From assembly GCA_028868825.1 (NCBI GenBank), contig JAGWTU010000022.1:20142-84141 (forward strand): 64,000 nucleotides of DNA. Direction: 5' to 3'. Positions 55,483-64,000 of the stretch are shown here, one piece after another (position 1 is the first letter of the stretch; each line of letters starts with the position of its first letter). A program made the translations under genes and the position numbers. Origin of the DNA: Burkholderiales bacterium (GTDB lineage Bacteria; Pseudomonadota; Gammaproteobacteria; Burkholderiales; Burkholderiaceae_C). The notes under the pieces are model-generated. The model was not told the DNA's origin, made no database searches, and saw only the letters and a list, made by a program, of their open reading frames with translations.

Positions 55483-56757
55483 ATGATCGCCCTGCCCCCG
55501 TTCCTGAAGCGGCTGCGCCTGCCGCAGCGCCCGGCGCTGCCCACGCGCCGGCCGCGCGCGCCGCGCCTCAAGCGCAGCGACCTCGCTTTCGTCAGCCCGG
55601 TGCAGGCGGCGCATGTGCTCGAACCCGCGCCGGCGGCGATGTGGGCCGTCTACCTGATGCTGGCGGCGATCGCCGTGGCGCTGGCCTGGGCCGCGACCTC
55701 GCAGGTCGACATCATCGCCAAGGCCAGCGCGCGCGTCGTCCCCGACGGCCACGAGCAGATCATCGCCAGCCTCGAGGGCGGCATCCTGCGCGAGCTCGAG
55801 GTCCGCGAGGGCCAGCAGGTCGTCGAGGGCCAGGCACTGGCGATGCTCGACCCGACGCGCTTCGAGGCCCAGCAGGCCGAGGGCTCGACCAAGCGGCTGG
55901 CGCTGCTGGGCACGCAGGCGCGGCTCGAGGCCGAGGCCAGCGGCAGCGCGCTCGAGTTCCCCGACGCCGTGCCCGACGACATCGTCGCCGGCGAGACCGA
56001 GAGCTACGACGCCCGCCAGCGCACGCTCACGCAGGCGCAGGAGACCGGCCGGCGCAACCTCGCGCTGCTCACGCGCGAGCTGCAGATGGCGCAGACGATG
56101 GCCGCCAAGGGCCTGATGAGCGAGGTCGAGGTGATGCGCGCGCGGCGCCAGGTCAACGACGTGGGCCAGGAACTGCAGGAGCGCGCCGCGCGCTTCCGCC
56201 AGGACGCCAGCGCCGAGCTCGTGCGCGTGAAGACCGAGCTGGCGATGCTCGACGAGCAGATGGTCGTGCGCGACGACGCGCTCAAGCGCACGACGCTGAC
56301 CTCGCCGGTCAACGGCGTCGTGAAGACGATACGCATCAACACCGTCGGCGGCGTCGTCATCCCCGGCGCGCCGCTGATCGAGATCCTGCCGACCGGGCCG
56401 CGCGTGCTCGTCGAGGCGCGCGTGAAGCCCGCCGACATCGGCTTCGTGCGCGTCGGCCAGCCTGTCGAGGTCAAGCTCAGCGCCTACGAGTACGTCGTCT
56501 ACGGCGCGCTGCACGGCAGCGTGATCTCGATCAGCCCCGACGCGATGGGCGACCCCGACCGCGCGCCGCAGCCCGAGGGCAGCTGGTACCGCGCGCTGAT
56601 CCGCTGCGACGGCTACCAGAAGGTCGAGGGCACGAAGCCGCTGGCGGTGCTGCCGGGGATGACGGGCGAGGTCGAGATCCGCACCGGCCAGCGCACGGTG
56701 CTGGGCTTCATGCTGCGGCCGATGATGAAGTCGCGCGAGGCGTTCCGCGAGCGCTAG
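55483..56757 (+). CDS. Type I secretion membrane fusion protein (HlyD/LapC family)
   Basis: 424 residues. A short cytoplasmic N-terminus with Arg/Pro-rich sequence, one membrane anchor (about 48-68), a biotinyl-lipoyl-like half domain, a long coiled-coil hairpin (about 130-275), and a beta-barrel region follow. It links the preceding ABC exporter to an outer membrane channel. It sits 15 bases downstream of the ABC gene, so both form one operon with the glycosyltransferase. Confidence 0.93.
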   Translation: MIALPPFLKRLRLPQRPALPTRRPRAPRLKRSDLAFVSPVQAAHVLEPAPAAMWAVYLMLAAIAVALAWAATSQVDIIAKASARVVPDGHEQIIASLEGGILRELEVREGQQVVEGQALAMLDPTRFEAQQAEGSTKRLALLGTQARLEAEASGSALEFPDAVPDDIVAGETESYDARQRTLTQAQETGRRNLALLTRELQMAQTMAAKGLMSEVEVMRARRQVNDVGQELQERAARFRQDASAELVRVKTELAMLDEQMVVRDDALKRTTLTSPVNGVVKTIRINTVGGVVIPGAPLIEILPTGPRVLVEARVKPADIGFVRVGQPVEVKLSAYEYVVYGALHGSVISISPDAMGDPDRAPQPEGSWYRALIRCDGYQKVEGTKPLAVLPGMTGEVEIRTGQRTVLGFMLRPMMKSREAFRER

Positions 56758-56774
56758 GCATAACGACATGCGAA

Positions 56775-56793
56775 GCGCGTCGTTGCGACGCGC
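56775..56793 (+). terminator. Hairpin after the type I secretion operon
   Basis: A perfect 8-base GCGCGTCG/CGACGCGC stem with a 3-base loop, 17 bases after the fusion protein stop. It has no U tract. It separates the secretion operon from cysK. Confidence 0.4.
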
Positions 56794-56835
56794 CGCCGGC
56801 CCTGCTACCGTAGCTGGATCATCAGGAGTCCCGCC

Positions 56836-57813
56836 ATGCCCAACTGCTACACCGACAACTCGCTCGCGATCGGCCGCACGCCGCTGGTGCGCCTGAACCG
56901 CGTCACCGAAGGCGCCAAGGCCACCGTGCTGGCCAAGATCGAGGGCCGCAACCCGGCCTATTCGGTGAAGTGCCGCATCGGCGCGGCGATGGTCTGGGAC
57001 GCCGAGAAGCGCGGCCTGCTCGGCCCGGGCAAGGAACTCGTCGAGCCGACGAGCGGCAACACCGGCATCGCGCTGGCCTTCGTCGCCGCCGCGCGCGGCA
57101 TCCCGATCACGCTGACGATGCCCGAGACGATGAGCATCGAGCGCCGCAAGCTGCTGCTCGCCTACGGCGCCAAGCTCATCCTCACCGAGGGCGCCAAGGG
57201 CATGAACGGCGCCGTCGCCAAGGCCGAGGAGATTGCCGCCTCGGACCCGAAATACGTGCTGCTGCAGCAGTTCAAGAACCCCGCCAACCCGGCCATCCAC
57301 GAGGCCACGACGGGCCCCGAGATCTGGGACGACACCGAGGGCGCGATCGACATCCTCGTCGCCGGCGTCGGCACCGGCGGCACGATCACCGGCGTTTCGC
57401 GCTACATCAAGCGCACGCGCGGCAAGGCGATCACGTCGGTCGCCGTCGAGCCGAGCGCGAGCCCGCTGATGACGCAGAAGCGTGCCGGCCAGCCGCTGCA
57501 GCCGGCCGGCCACAAGATCCAGGGCCTGGGCGCCAACTTCATCCCCGAGGTGCTCGACCTCTCGCTCGTCGACGCCGTCGAGACAGTGGGCAACGACGAG
57601 GCGATCGCGATGGCGCGCCGGCTCGCGCGCGAGGAAGGCATCCTCTCGGGCATCTCCTGCGGCGCCGCGACGGTGGCCGCGCTGCGCTGGGCGCACAAGC
57701 CCGAGAACGCCGGCAAGACGATCGTCGTCGTGCTGCCCGATTCGGGCGAGCGCTACCTCAGCTCGGCGCTGTTCGAGGGGATGTTCGACGCCGGCGGCAA
57801 TCCGGTGGCCTGA
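56836..57813 (+). CDS. cysK: Cysteine synthase A
   Basis: 325-residue PLP enzyme making cysteine from O-acetylserine and sulfide. The PLP lysine lies in [11 protein letters not shown] (about 38-48). The [11 protein letters not shown] substrate loop, the GTGGTITG phosphate-binding loop and the C-terminal [11 protein letters not shown] are intact. AGGAGT ribosome site. It stands alone and is convergent with an MCP gene. Confidence 0.96.
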   Translation: MPNCYTDNSLAIGRTPLVRLNRVTEGAKATVLAKIEGRNPAYSVKCRIGAAMVWDAEKRGLLGPGKELVEPTSGNTGIALAFVAAARGIPITLTMPETMSIERRKLLLAYGAKLILTEGAKGMNGAVAKAEEIAASDPKYVLLQQFKNPANPAIHEATTGPEIWDDTEGAIDILVAGVGTGGTITGVSRYIKRTRGKAITSVAVEPSASPLMTQKRAGQPLQPAGHKIQGLGANFIPEVLDLSLVDAVETVGNDEAIAMARRLAREEGILSGISCGAATVAALRWAHKPENAGKTIVVVLPDSGERYLSSALFEGMFDAGGNPVA

Positions 57814-57839
57814 GCGCCGCCCGGCCGCGCGGGCGGCGC
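57814..57839. terminator. Bidirectional hairpin between cysK and the MCP gene
   Basis: A perfect 9-base GCGCCGCCC/GGGCGGCGC stem with an 8-base loop occupies nearly the whole 28-base gap between the two convergent stops. It has no U tract. Confidence 0.5.
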
Positions 57840-57841
57840 GG

Positions 57842-59569
57842 CTAGAACGTCGCCCACTCGTCCTCGGCCGCCGCCGCCGGTGCCGCAGTTCCGGCGGGCG
57901 CGGGCGTCGCAGCAGGCTTCGATGGTGACTTCCACGCCGGCTTTGCTGCGGCGGCTGGTGCGGCGCGCCGTGGCGCCGCGGGACGACGTGCCGGCGCGGC
58001 GCCCGCAGCCGCTGCCCCATCCGCCAGCCGGAAGCGGCCGACGACGGTGGCGAGCTCGCTGGCCCGCGACTTCAGGCTGTCGGCGGCGGCCGCCGATTCC
58101 TCGACGAGCGCGGCGTTCTGCTGCGTCACCTGGTCGAGCTGCTGGATCGCGGCGCCGACCTGCGAGATGCCCTGCGTCTGCTCGAGGCTGGCCGACGAGA
58201 TCTCGCCGATGAGGTCGTTGACGCGGCGCACCTGGACGACGATGGCCTGCATCGCCTGGCCGGCCTCGCCGACGAGGCGCGAACCGGCCTCGACCTTCTC
58301 GACGCTCTGGCCGATCAGCGTCTTGATCTCGCGCGCCGCCTCGGCACTGCGCTGCGCGAGGCTGCGCACCTCGGAGGCGACGACGGCGAAGCCGCGTCCC
58401 TGTTCGCCGGCCCGCGCCGCCTCGACGGCGGCGTTGAGCGCGAGGATGTTCGTCTGGAACGCGATGCCGTCGATGACGCCGATGATGTCGGACATGCGCT
58501 TGCTGCTGGCGGCGATGTCGTCCATCGTGCCGACGACGCGGCCGACGACCTCGCCGCCCTGGCTCGCCGCCGCGCTCGCGCTGTCGGCAAGCTGCGTCGC
58601 CTGGCGCGCGGTGGCGGAGTTCTGCTTCACCGTCGCCGTGAGCTGTTCCATCGACGCCGCCGTCTGCTCGAGGTTCGACGCCTGCTCCTCGGTGCGCTGG
58701 CTGAGGTCGGCGTTGCCGCCGGCGATCTGCGCCGAGCCCGTGGCGATGTTGTCGCTGCTGCGTTGCACCTGGCCGACGATGTCGACGAGATTGGCCGTCA
58801 TCTGGCGCAGCGAGTGCAGCAGCCGCGCCGGCTCGTCCTTGCCGGTGACCTCGACGCGCACCGTCAGGTCGCCGGCGGCGACGGTCTCGGCGACCTGCAT
58901 CGCCTCGCGGATCGGCGCCGTGATCGAGCGCGTCAGCCACCAGCCCAACAGCGCCGCGAGCAGCACCGCCACGGTGATCAGCACGAGCGTCAGCACGACC
59001 GCGGCATGGCTGTCCGCCTCGGCCTGCGCCGCGCCGTCCTTCATCAGCCGGTCCTGGAACGCGGACAGCGCGTGCGTGGCCTCGAAGAAGGCCTGCTGCT
59101 TCGGACGCAACTCCTTCAGCAGTCGCGGGCCGGCGACATCGGCCTGGCCCGACTCGATCAGCTTGACGACGGCGCCGCGCTCCGCGGCGTAGGCGGCGCG
59201 CGTCTGCTCGAGCTGCTTGAAGAGTTCCTGGCCGCGCAGCGAATGGATCAGCGACGCCAGTCGCCGCATGCGATCGTCGTTGGCTGCGCCGGCGTCGCGC
59301 ACGCGGCCCAGCGACGCCTTCGCCTCGTCGGCATCGCGCGCGGCGATAATCGCGTTGCGCAGCTCGGTCGCCTGGACATTGGCATTTCGCTCGATCTCGT
59401 CGGCGAGGACGACCTTGGCGTAGCGATCACCGACCGCATCCCTGACGGTCGCGTCCAGCGTGCGGATGCTGCTCAGGCTGGCCAGGGTCTGCAGCAGCAG
59501 CAGCGCGACCAGGATGGCGAAGCCGGCACCCAGCCGGGCGCCGATGCCGATGTTCCGTATGAAATTCAC
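57842..59569 (-). CDS. Methyl-accepting chemotaxis protein (Tsr/Tar-like)
   Basis: 575 residues from a GTG start at 59569 that follows GGGAGC; upstream in-frame sequence does not look like a receptor. A membrane segment (about 10-32), a four-helix-bundle periplasmic sensor, a second membrane segment (about 190-212), HAMP, and the signalling domain with [21 protein letters not shown] at the tip are present. The Pro/Ala-rich tail ends in DEWATF, an xWxxF CheR/CheB tether like that of the other receptor in this window. A sigma-28-like promoter lies 84 bases upstream. Probably a second receptor of the same array. Confidence 0.93.
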   Translation of the reverse strand: MNFIRNIGIGARLGAGFAILVALLLLQTLASLSSIRTLDATVRDAVGDRYAKVVLADEIERNANVQATELRNAIIAARDADEAKASLGRVRDAGAANDDRMRRLASLIHSLRGQELFKQLEQTRAAYAAERGAVVKLIESGQADVAGPRLLKELRPKQQAFFEATHALSAFQDRLMKDGAAQAEADSHAAVVLTLVLITVAVLLAALLGWWLTRSITAPIREAMQVAETVAAGDLTVRVEVTGKDEPARLLHSLRQMTANLVDIVGQVQRSSDNIATGSAQIAGGNADLSQRTEEQASNLEQTAASMEQLTATVKQNSATARQATQLADSASAAASQGGEVVGRVVGTMDDIAASSKRMSDIIGVIDGIAFQTNILALNAAVEAARAGEQGRGFAVVASEVRSLAQRSAEAAREIKTLIGQSVEKVEAGSRLVGEAGQAMQAIVVQVRRVNDLIGEISSASLEQTQGISQVGAAIQQLDQVTQQNAALVEESAAAADSLKSRASELATVVGRFRLADGAAAAGAAPARRPAAPRRAAPAAAAKPAWKSPSKPAATPAPAGTAAPAAAAEDEWATF

Positions 59570-59652
59570 GCTCGTGCTCCCTCGAATCCATCCACCGCGG
59601 ACGGTCGACGACCTGCGGATCGGTGGATCCGGCATCCGTTGCATCGGCCGCC

Positions 59653-59679
59653 GCGTCGGCCTTCCATAGCCATACTTTT
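59653..59679 (-). promoter_or_regulatory. Sigma-28 (FliA)-like promoter of the MCP gene
   Basis: On the minus strand AAAAGTAT, exactly 11 bases, then GCCGACGC match TAAAGTTT-N11-GCCGATAA at 6 and 5 of 8 positions with correct spacing. The element lies 84 bases upstream of the MCP start. This ties the receptor to flagellar-class expression. Confidence 0.55.
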
Positions 59680-59790
59680 GACATGGACATCACGCCATTG
59701 ATGCAACTCAATCGACCGCGAGGTCCAACGACCTACAAGGGATTCCGACACGTTCCTCATTGGAACCATCCGGCGCGGGAGGCGCGCATC

Positions 59791-60342
59791 ATGTCGAAGC
59801 GATCGAATTTCTACGTCGTTCCCACGCAGCGCTGGTACGTGGAGCGCACCGTCTGGCTCATCGCCGGCGTCGTGCTGCTGGCCTCGACCGCACTGGCGGC
59901 CGCCTTCAACCCGCTGTGGGTGCTGGGCGTGCTGGTCACCGCGCTGGTCTCGATCTGGGTCGGCCTGACCGGCTGGTGTCCGGTCGGCAACGTGCTCGTG
60001 CGGCTGGGCTTGCCGCCCGCGCTCGCCGCGCCCGGGTGGCGGCCGGGCGACGTCTACCGCATGCAGACCGATGCCTGGTATCTGGAGCGCCGCATCTACA
60101 TCGCGGTGGGCGTGAACCTGACGCTGGCCAGCGGGCTCTCGCTGGTGCACAGCCCCTGGTGGCTGGCGTTCACGGCCTTCGTCGGTGTGGCGATGGTCTG
60201 GTTCGCCGGCACGGGCTTCTGCATCATGGCCAACGCGCTGTACTGGATGGGCGCCGAGCCGCGGCTCAGACCCGAAGGCCGCGACGCATCCCGATCGCTT
60301 CCTCCTGTTCCAGTTCCTCGAGCCGACCTTCGACCTCGCTGA
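59791..60342 (+). CDS. Membrane protein with two tandem DUF2892-like domains
   Basis: 183 residues from the ATG at 59791, which follows GGGAGG. Two similar halves (about 10-70 and 93-153) each begin with W-Y-(V/L)-E-R, carry two membrane helices and end near a Gly-Trp/Phe-Cys motif (GWCPVGN, GFCIMAN). Single DUF2892 domains form small inner-membrane proteins, sometimes fused to rhodanese. Here the unit is duplicated. The function is unknown. The last 77 bases overlap the end of the convergent ATPase subunit D gene, and the C-terminal basic tail may be only read-through. Confidence 0.75.
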   Translation: MSKRSNFYVVPTQRWYVERTVWLIAGVVLLASTALAAAFNPLWVLGVLVTALVSIWVGLTGWCPVGNVLVRLGLPPALAAPGWRPGDVYRMQTDAWYLERRIYIAVGVNLTLASGLSLVHSPWWLAFTAFVGVAMVWFAGTGFCIMANALYWMGAEPRLRPEGRDASRSLPPVPVPRADLRPR

Positions 60343-60864
60343 TGGTCGCATCGAGCTCGGGCAGCATGACGTCCTGCAGCGCCCGCGCGCGGCGCACCGT
60401 GCGGCGGTATTCGTCGGCCAGCCGCTCGAGATTGCCTTCGACGGCGGCCAGCGGCACCGCCGCGCGCAGCAGTTCGGCGTAGGCGGCGCGGCAGGCTTCG
60501 GCCTCGGCATTCGGCTCCACCGCCGCGGCCGGCGCCGTCGCCGCGGCGTCGTAATCGGTTTGCTGCAGCGGCACGCCCATCAGCGCGCGGCGCGCCAGGC
60601 GCAGCCGCGCCGGCGCGAGGTCGGCGGCCGGATGCACCTGCAGCCCCTGCAGGCCGAGGCGCGCGACGGCCGCCTGCAAGGCCCGGCGCGCGGCCGCGTC
60701 GAGCGCGTCGCAGCGCCGCCGCAGGTCGCGCTGGCGTGCCAGCTCGCGCAGGATCTCGCCGGCCAGCAGCAGGCATTTCTCGTCGAGGAAGACATGGCCT
60801 TCGTGCATGGCCCGGCGCTCGTCGCGCATCTCGAGCACGGCGCTGCGGGTCGGGCTGATGTCGC

Positions 60865-60868
<4 letters not shown>
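60266..60868 (-). CDS. V-type (A/V-type) ATP synthase subunit D
   Basis: 200 residues of the NtpD/AtpD family, mainly two long antiparallel helices forming the central rotor stalk. The final helix holds the LEELEQEE pattern. It overlaps the subunit B gene by 4 bases and is the last gene of the operon. Its end overlaps the convergent membrane protein gene. Confidence 0.88.
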
Positions 60869-62245
<1,377 letters not shown>

Positions 62246-62262
<17 letters not shown>

Positions 62263-63943
62263 CGCCCGCCTCCTCGGTGATCGCCGTTGCCGGCTGCAGC
62301 GCGGCGAGTTCGCGTTCGACGCGCGCGTCGAGTTCGGCGTAGCGTTCGAGCGCCGCGTCGCCGATGTCCTCGCCCATGCGCTGCAGCGCGCGCAGGCCCG
62401 GCAGCGCGGCGATCGCCTCGGGCGCGGCGCCGGCGGCCAGCGCGGCCTCGGCGCCGGCGATGAAGCGGCCCAGCAGCTTCATCATGGCGGCCTGGCGCGC
62501 CGGGCTGCAGACGCGGTCGATGGCGCTGTACGCCGACTGGCGCAGGAAGGCCTCGGCGACGAGGTCGGCGCACAGCAGCGTCAGCTGCTGGCGCGGCGGC
62601 AGCGCGTCCTTGCCGATGATGCGGCCCATGCGCTCGAGCTGCGCCTGCTCGTCGAGCAGGGTCAGGAAGCGCCGCCGCAGCTCGACCCATTCGCCGTTGC
62701 CCTGCGTCGCCCACCAGGGCGCGAAATCGCGCGCGTCCTCGGCGTAGGACTGCAGCGGGTGGATCGCGGGGTAGAAGCGCGCCTGCGCGCGCTTGGCGTC
62801 GAGCGCCCAGAACGCCTTCACGTAGCGCTTGGTGTGGCTGGTCACCGGCTCGGAGAAGTCGCCCGAGGGCGGGCTGATGGCGCCCATCACCGTCACCGAT
62901 CCGGTCTCGCCGGCCAGCGTGCGCACCACCGCCGCGCGCTCGTAGAAATCGGCCAGCCGGCTTGCCAGGTAGGCCGGGTAGCCGCCCTCGCCGGGCAGCT
63001 CGCCGAAGCGGCCCGAGACCTCGCGCAGCGCCTCGGCCCAGCGGCTCGTGCTGTCGGCCATCAGCGCCACGTGCAGGCCCTGGTCGCGGAAATATTCGGC
63101 CACCGTGATGGCGCAGTAGATGCTGGCCTCGCGCGCCGCCACCGGCATGTTCGAGGTGTTGGCGATGATCACCGTGCGCTCCATCAGCGGCCGGCCGCTG
63201 CGCGGGTCGTCGAGCTGCGGGAATTCGTCGAGCACGCCGGCCATCTCGTTGCCGCGCTCGCCGCAGCCGAGGTAGACGATGACGTCGGCGTTGCAGCCCT
63301 TGGCCAGCGCCTCGAGCAGCACCGTCTTGCCGGTGCCGAAACCGCCCGGGATCGCTGCCTTGCCGCCCTGGGCGAGGGGGAACAGGCTGTCGAGGATGCG
63401 CTGCCCCGTCACCAGCGGCGCGCCCTTGGGCAGGCGCTGGGCGATGGGCCGCGGCTCGCGCACCGGCCAGCGGTGGCCGGCGGAGACTTCATGTGTGCGG
63501 CCTTCGTCGTCGCGCAGCACGGCCAGCGTTTCGTCGTCGGCGTAGTCGCCCGCGGGCACGACCGACAGCACGGTGCCGCCGACATCGGGCGGCACGAGGC
63601 AGGACTGCGGCCGCCCGTACACCGTCTTCACGCGGCCGAGCAGCGCGCCCGGGGCCAGCCGCGCGCCCGGCGCGACGGCAGGTTCGAAGGCCAGCCGCAC
63701 CGGCTCGCTGGCGCGCAGGCCCGGCTCGACATGGTCGGCATGGCTGCCCGAGAGCGGCCGCAGCAGGCCATCGAAGATCCGCCCGAGCAGGCCGGGCCCG
63801 AGGCGGATCGCCAGCGGCTGGCCCTCGCCGCGCACCTCGGTGCCGGGCCGCAGTCCCGTCTGGTCCTCGTAGACCTGGACGACGATGATCTCGCCGTCGA
63901 TGCGCACGACCTCGCCGAGCAGCCCGCGCGGCCCGACGCGCAC
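62246..63943 (-). CDS. V-type (A/V-type) ATP synthase catalytic subunit A, start unresolved
   Basis: 565 residues from the only usable in-frame start, a GTG at 63943. Walker A lies in GGFGTGKT (about 201-208). The GCGERGNEM motif and the SRWAEALREVSGRFGELPGEGGYP segment are intact. The family normally has about 20-25 more residues at the N-terminus, and a TGA lies in frame at 63985-63983. So the true start is either the GTG or the N-terminus is in another frame (frameshift, or sequence error). Upstream subunits lie beyond the right edge. Hydrolyses or makes ATP coupled to H+ or Na+ translocation. Confidence 0.85.
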
Positions 63944-64000
63944 CGCGAACGTGCCCTTGGTGCCGGGGATTGCGATCCCGCATCAACTGGAGACGCTGAA

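Noticed and set aside
53380..58020. Open frame of more than 1500 codons antisense to the exporter and cysK
   Set aside because: Composition is that of a G+C-driven shadow, and the opposite strand holds intact, well-conserved genes with ribosome sites.

Overview
The window is very G+C-rich, and its proteins look like those of a Burkholderiales betaproteobacterium of the Rubrivivax/Leptothrix (Sphaerotilaceae) kind. That placement rests on protein style and gene sets only. I see no rRNA, tRNA, CRISPR array, insertion sequence or phage gene. No stretch longer than 300 bases lacks a gene. The densest ORFs opposite the real genes are G+C-driven shadows and were left out.

Left part (1-8250): an OmpR-type two-component pair sits upstream of a DegP/Do-type periplasmic protease. 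The protease promoter carries four direct repeats at 11-12 base steps, as expected for a QseB/PmrA-type regulator. A small exported helical protein, a DUF1415 protein, an exported unknown and an 886-residue acyl-CoA-synthetase/GNAT fusion follow.

8420-20894 is the standout: an eight-gene cluster of low-potential electron-transfer enzymes. It has two complete 2-oxoacid:ferredoxin oxidoreductases (alpha plus beta). One is preceded by a GltD-like flavoprotein with extra 4Fe-4S clusters, resembling KorC of Thauera/Azoarcus. An Nfn/Sud-like pair lies between the two, and the cluster ends with an unrecognised 734-residue protein whose C-terminus has ferredoxin-like cysteines.

20988-29675: a receiver-fused sensor kinase, a LuxR-type regulator and an EgtB/SenA-like enzyme lacking one expected histidine ligand form a minus-strand operon. 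A chemotaxis operon (CheZ-like, CheY, CheA, MCP, CheW) follows and ends in a good terminator.

29772-40602: an orphan FtsX-type permease, a DODA-type dioxygenase, lipB-lipA-adenine deaminase, a long acetyl-CoA hydrolase/transferase and a TonB-dependent receptor.

40793-44294: a previously unlisted 52-residue double-glycine-leader peptide gene with its own ribosome binding site and terminator, then a URC1-URC4-upp cluster typical of the non-classical uracil catabolic pathway.

44387-57813: ybeY-phoH, a second NarL-type two-component pair, a GGDEF-EAL protein whose membrane region is conspicuously lower in G+C, an O-GlcNAc-transferase-like protein with a LapB/LapC-type type I secretion pair, and cysK.

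57842-64000: a second MCP with a sigma-28-like promoter, a duplicated-domain membrane protein, and the end of a V-type (A/V) ATPase operon (A, B, D) that runs off the right edge.
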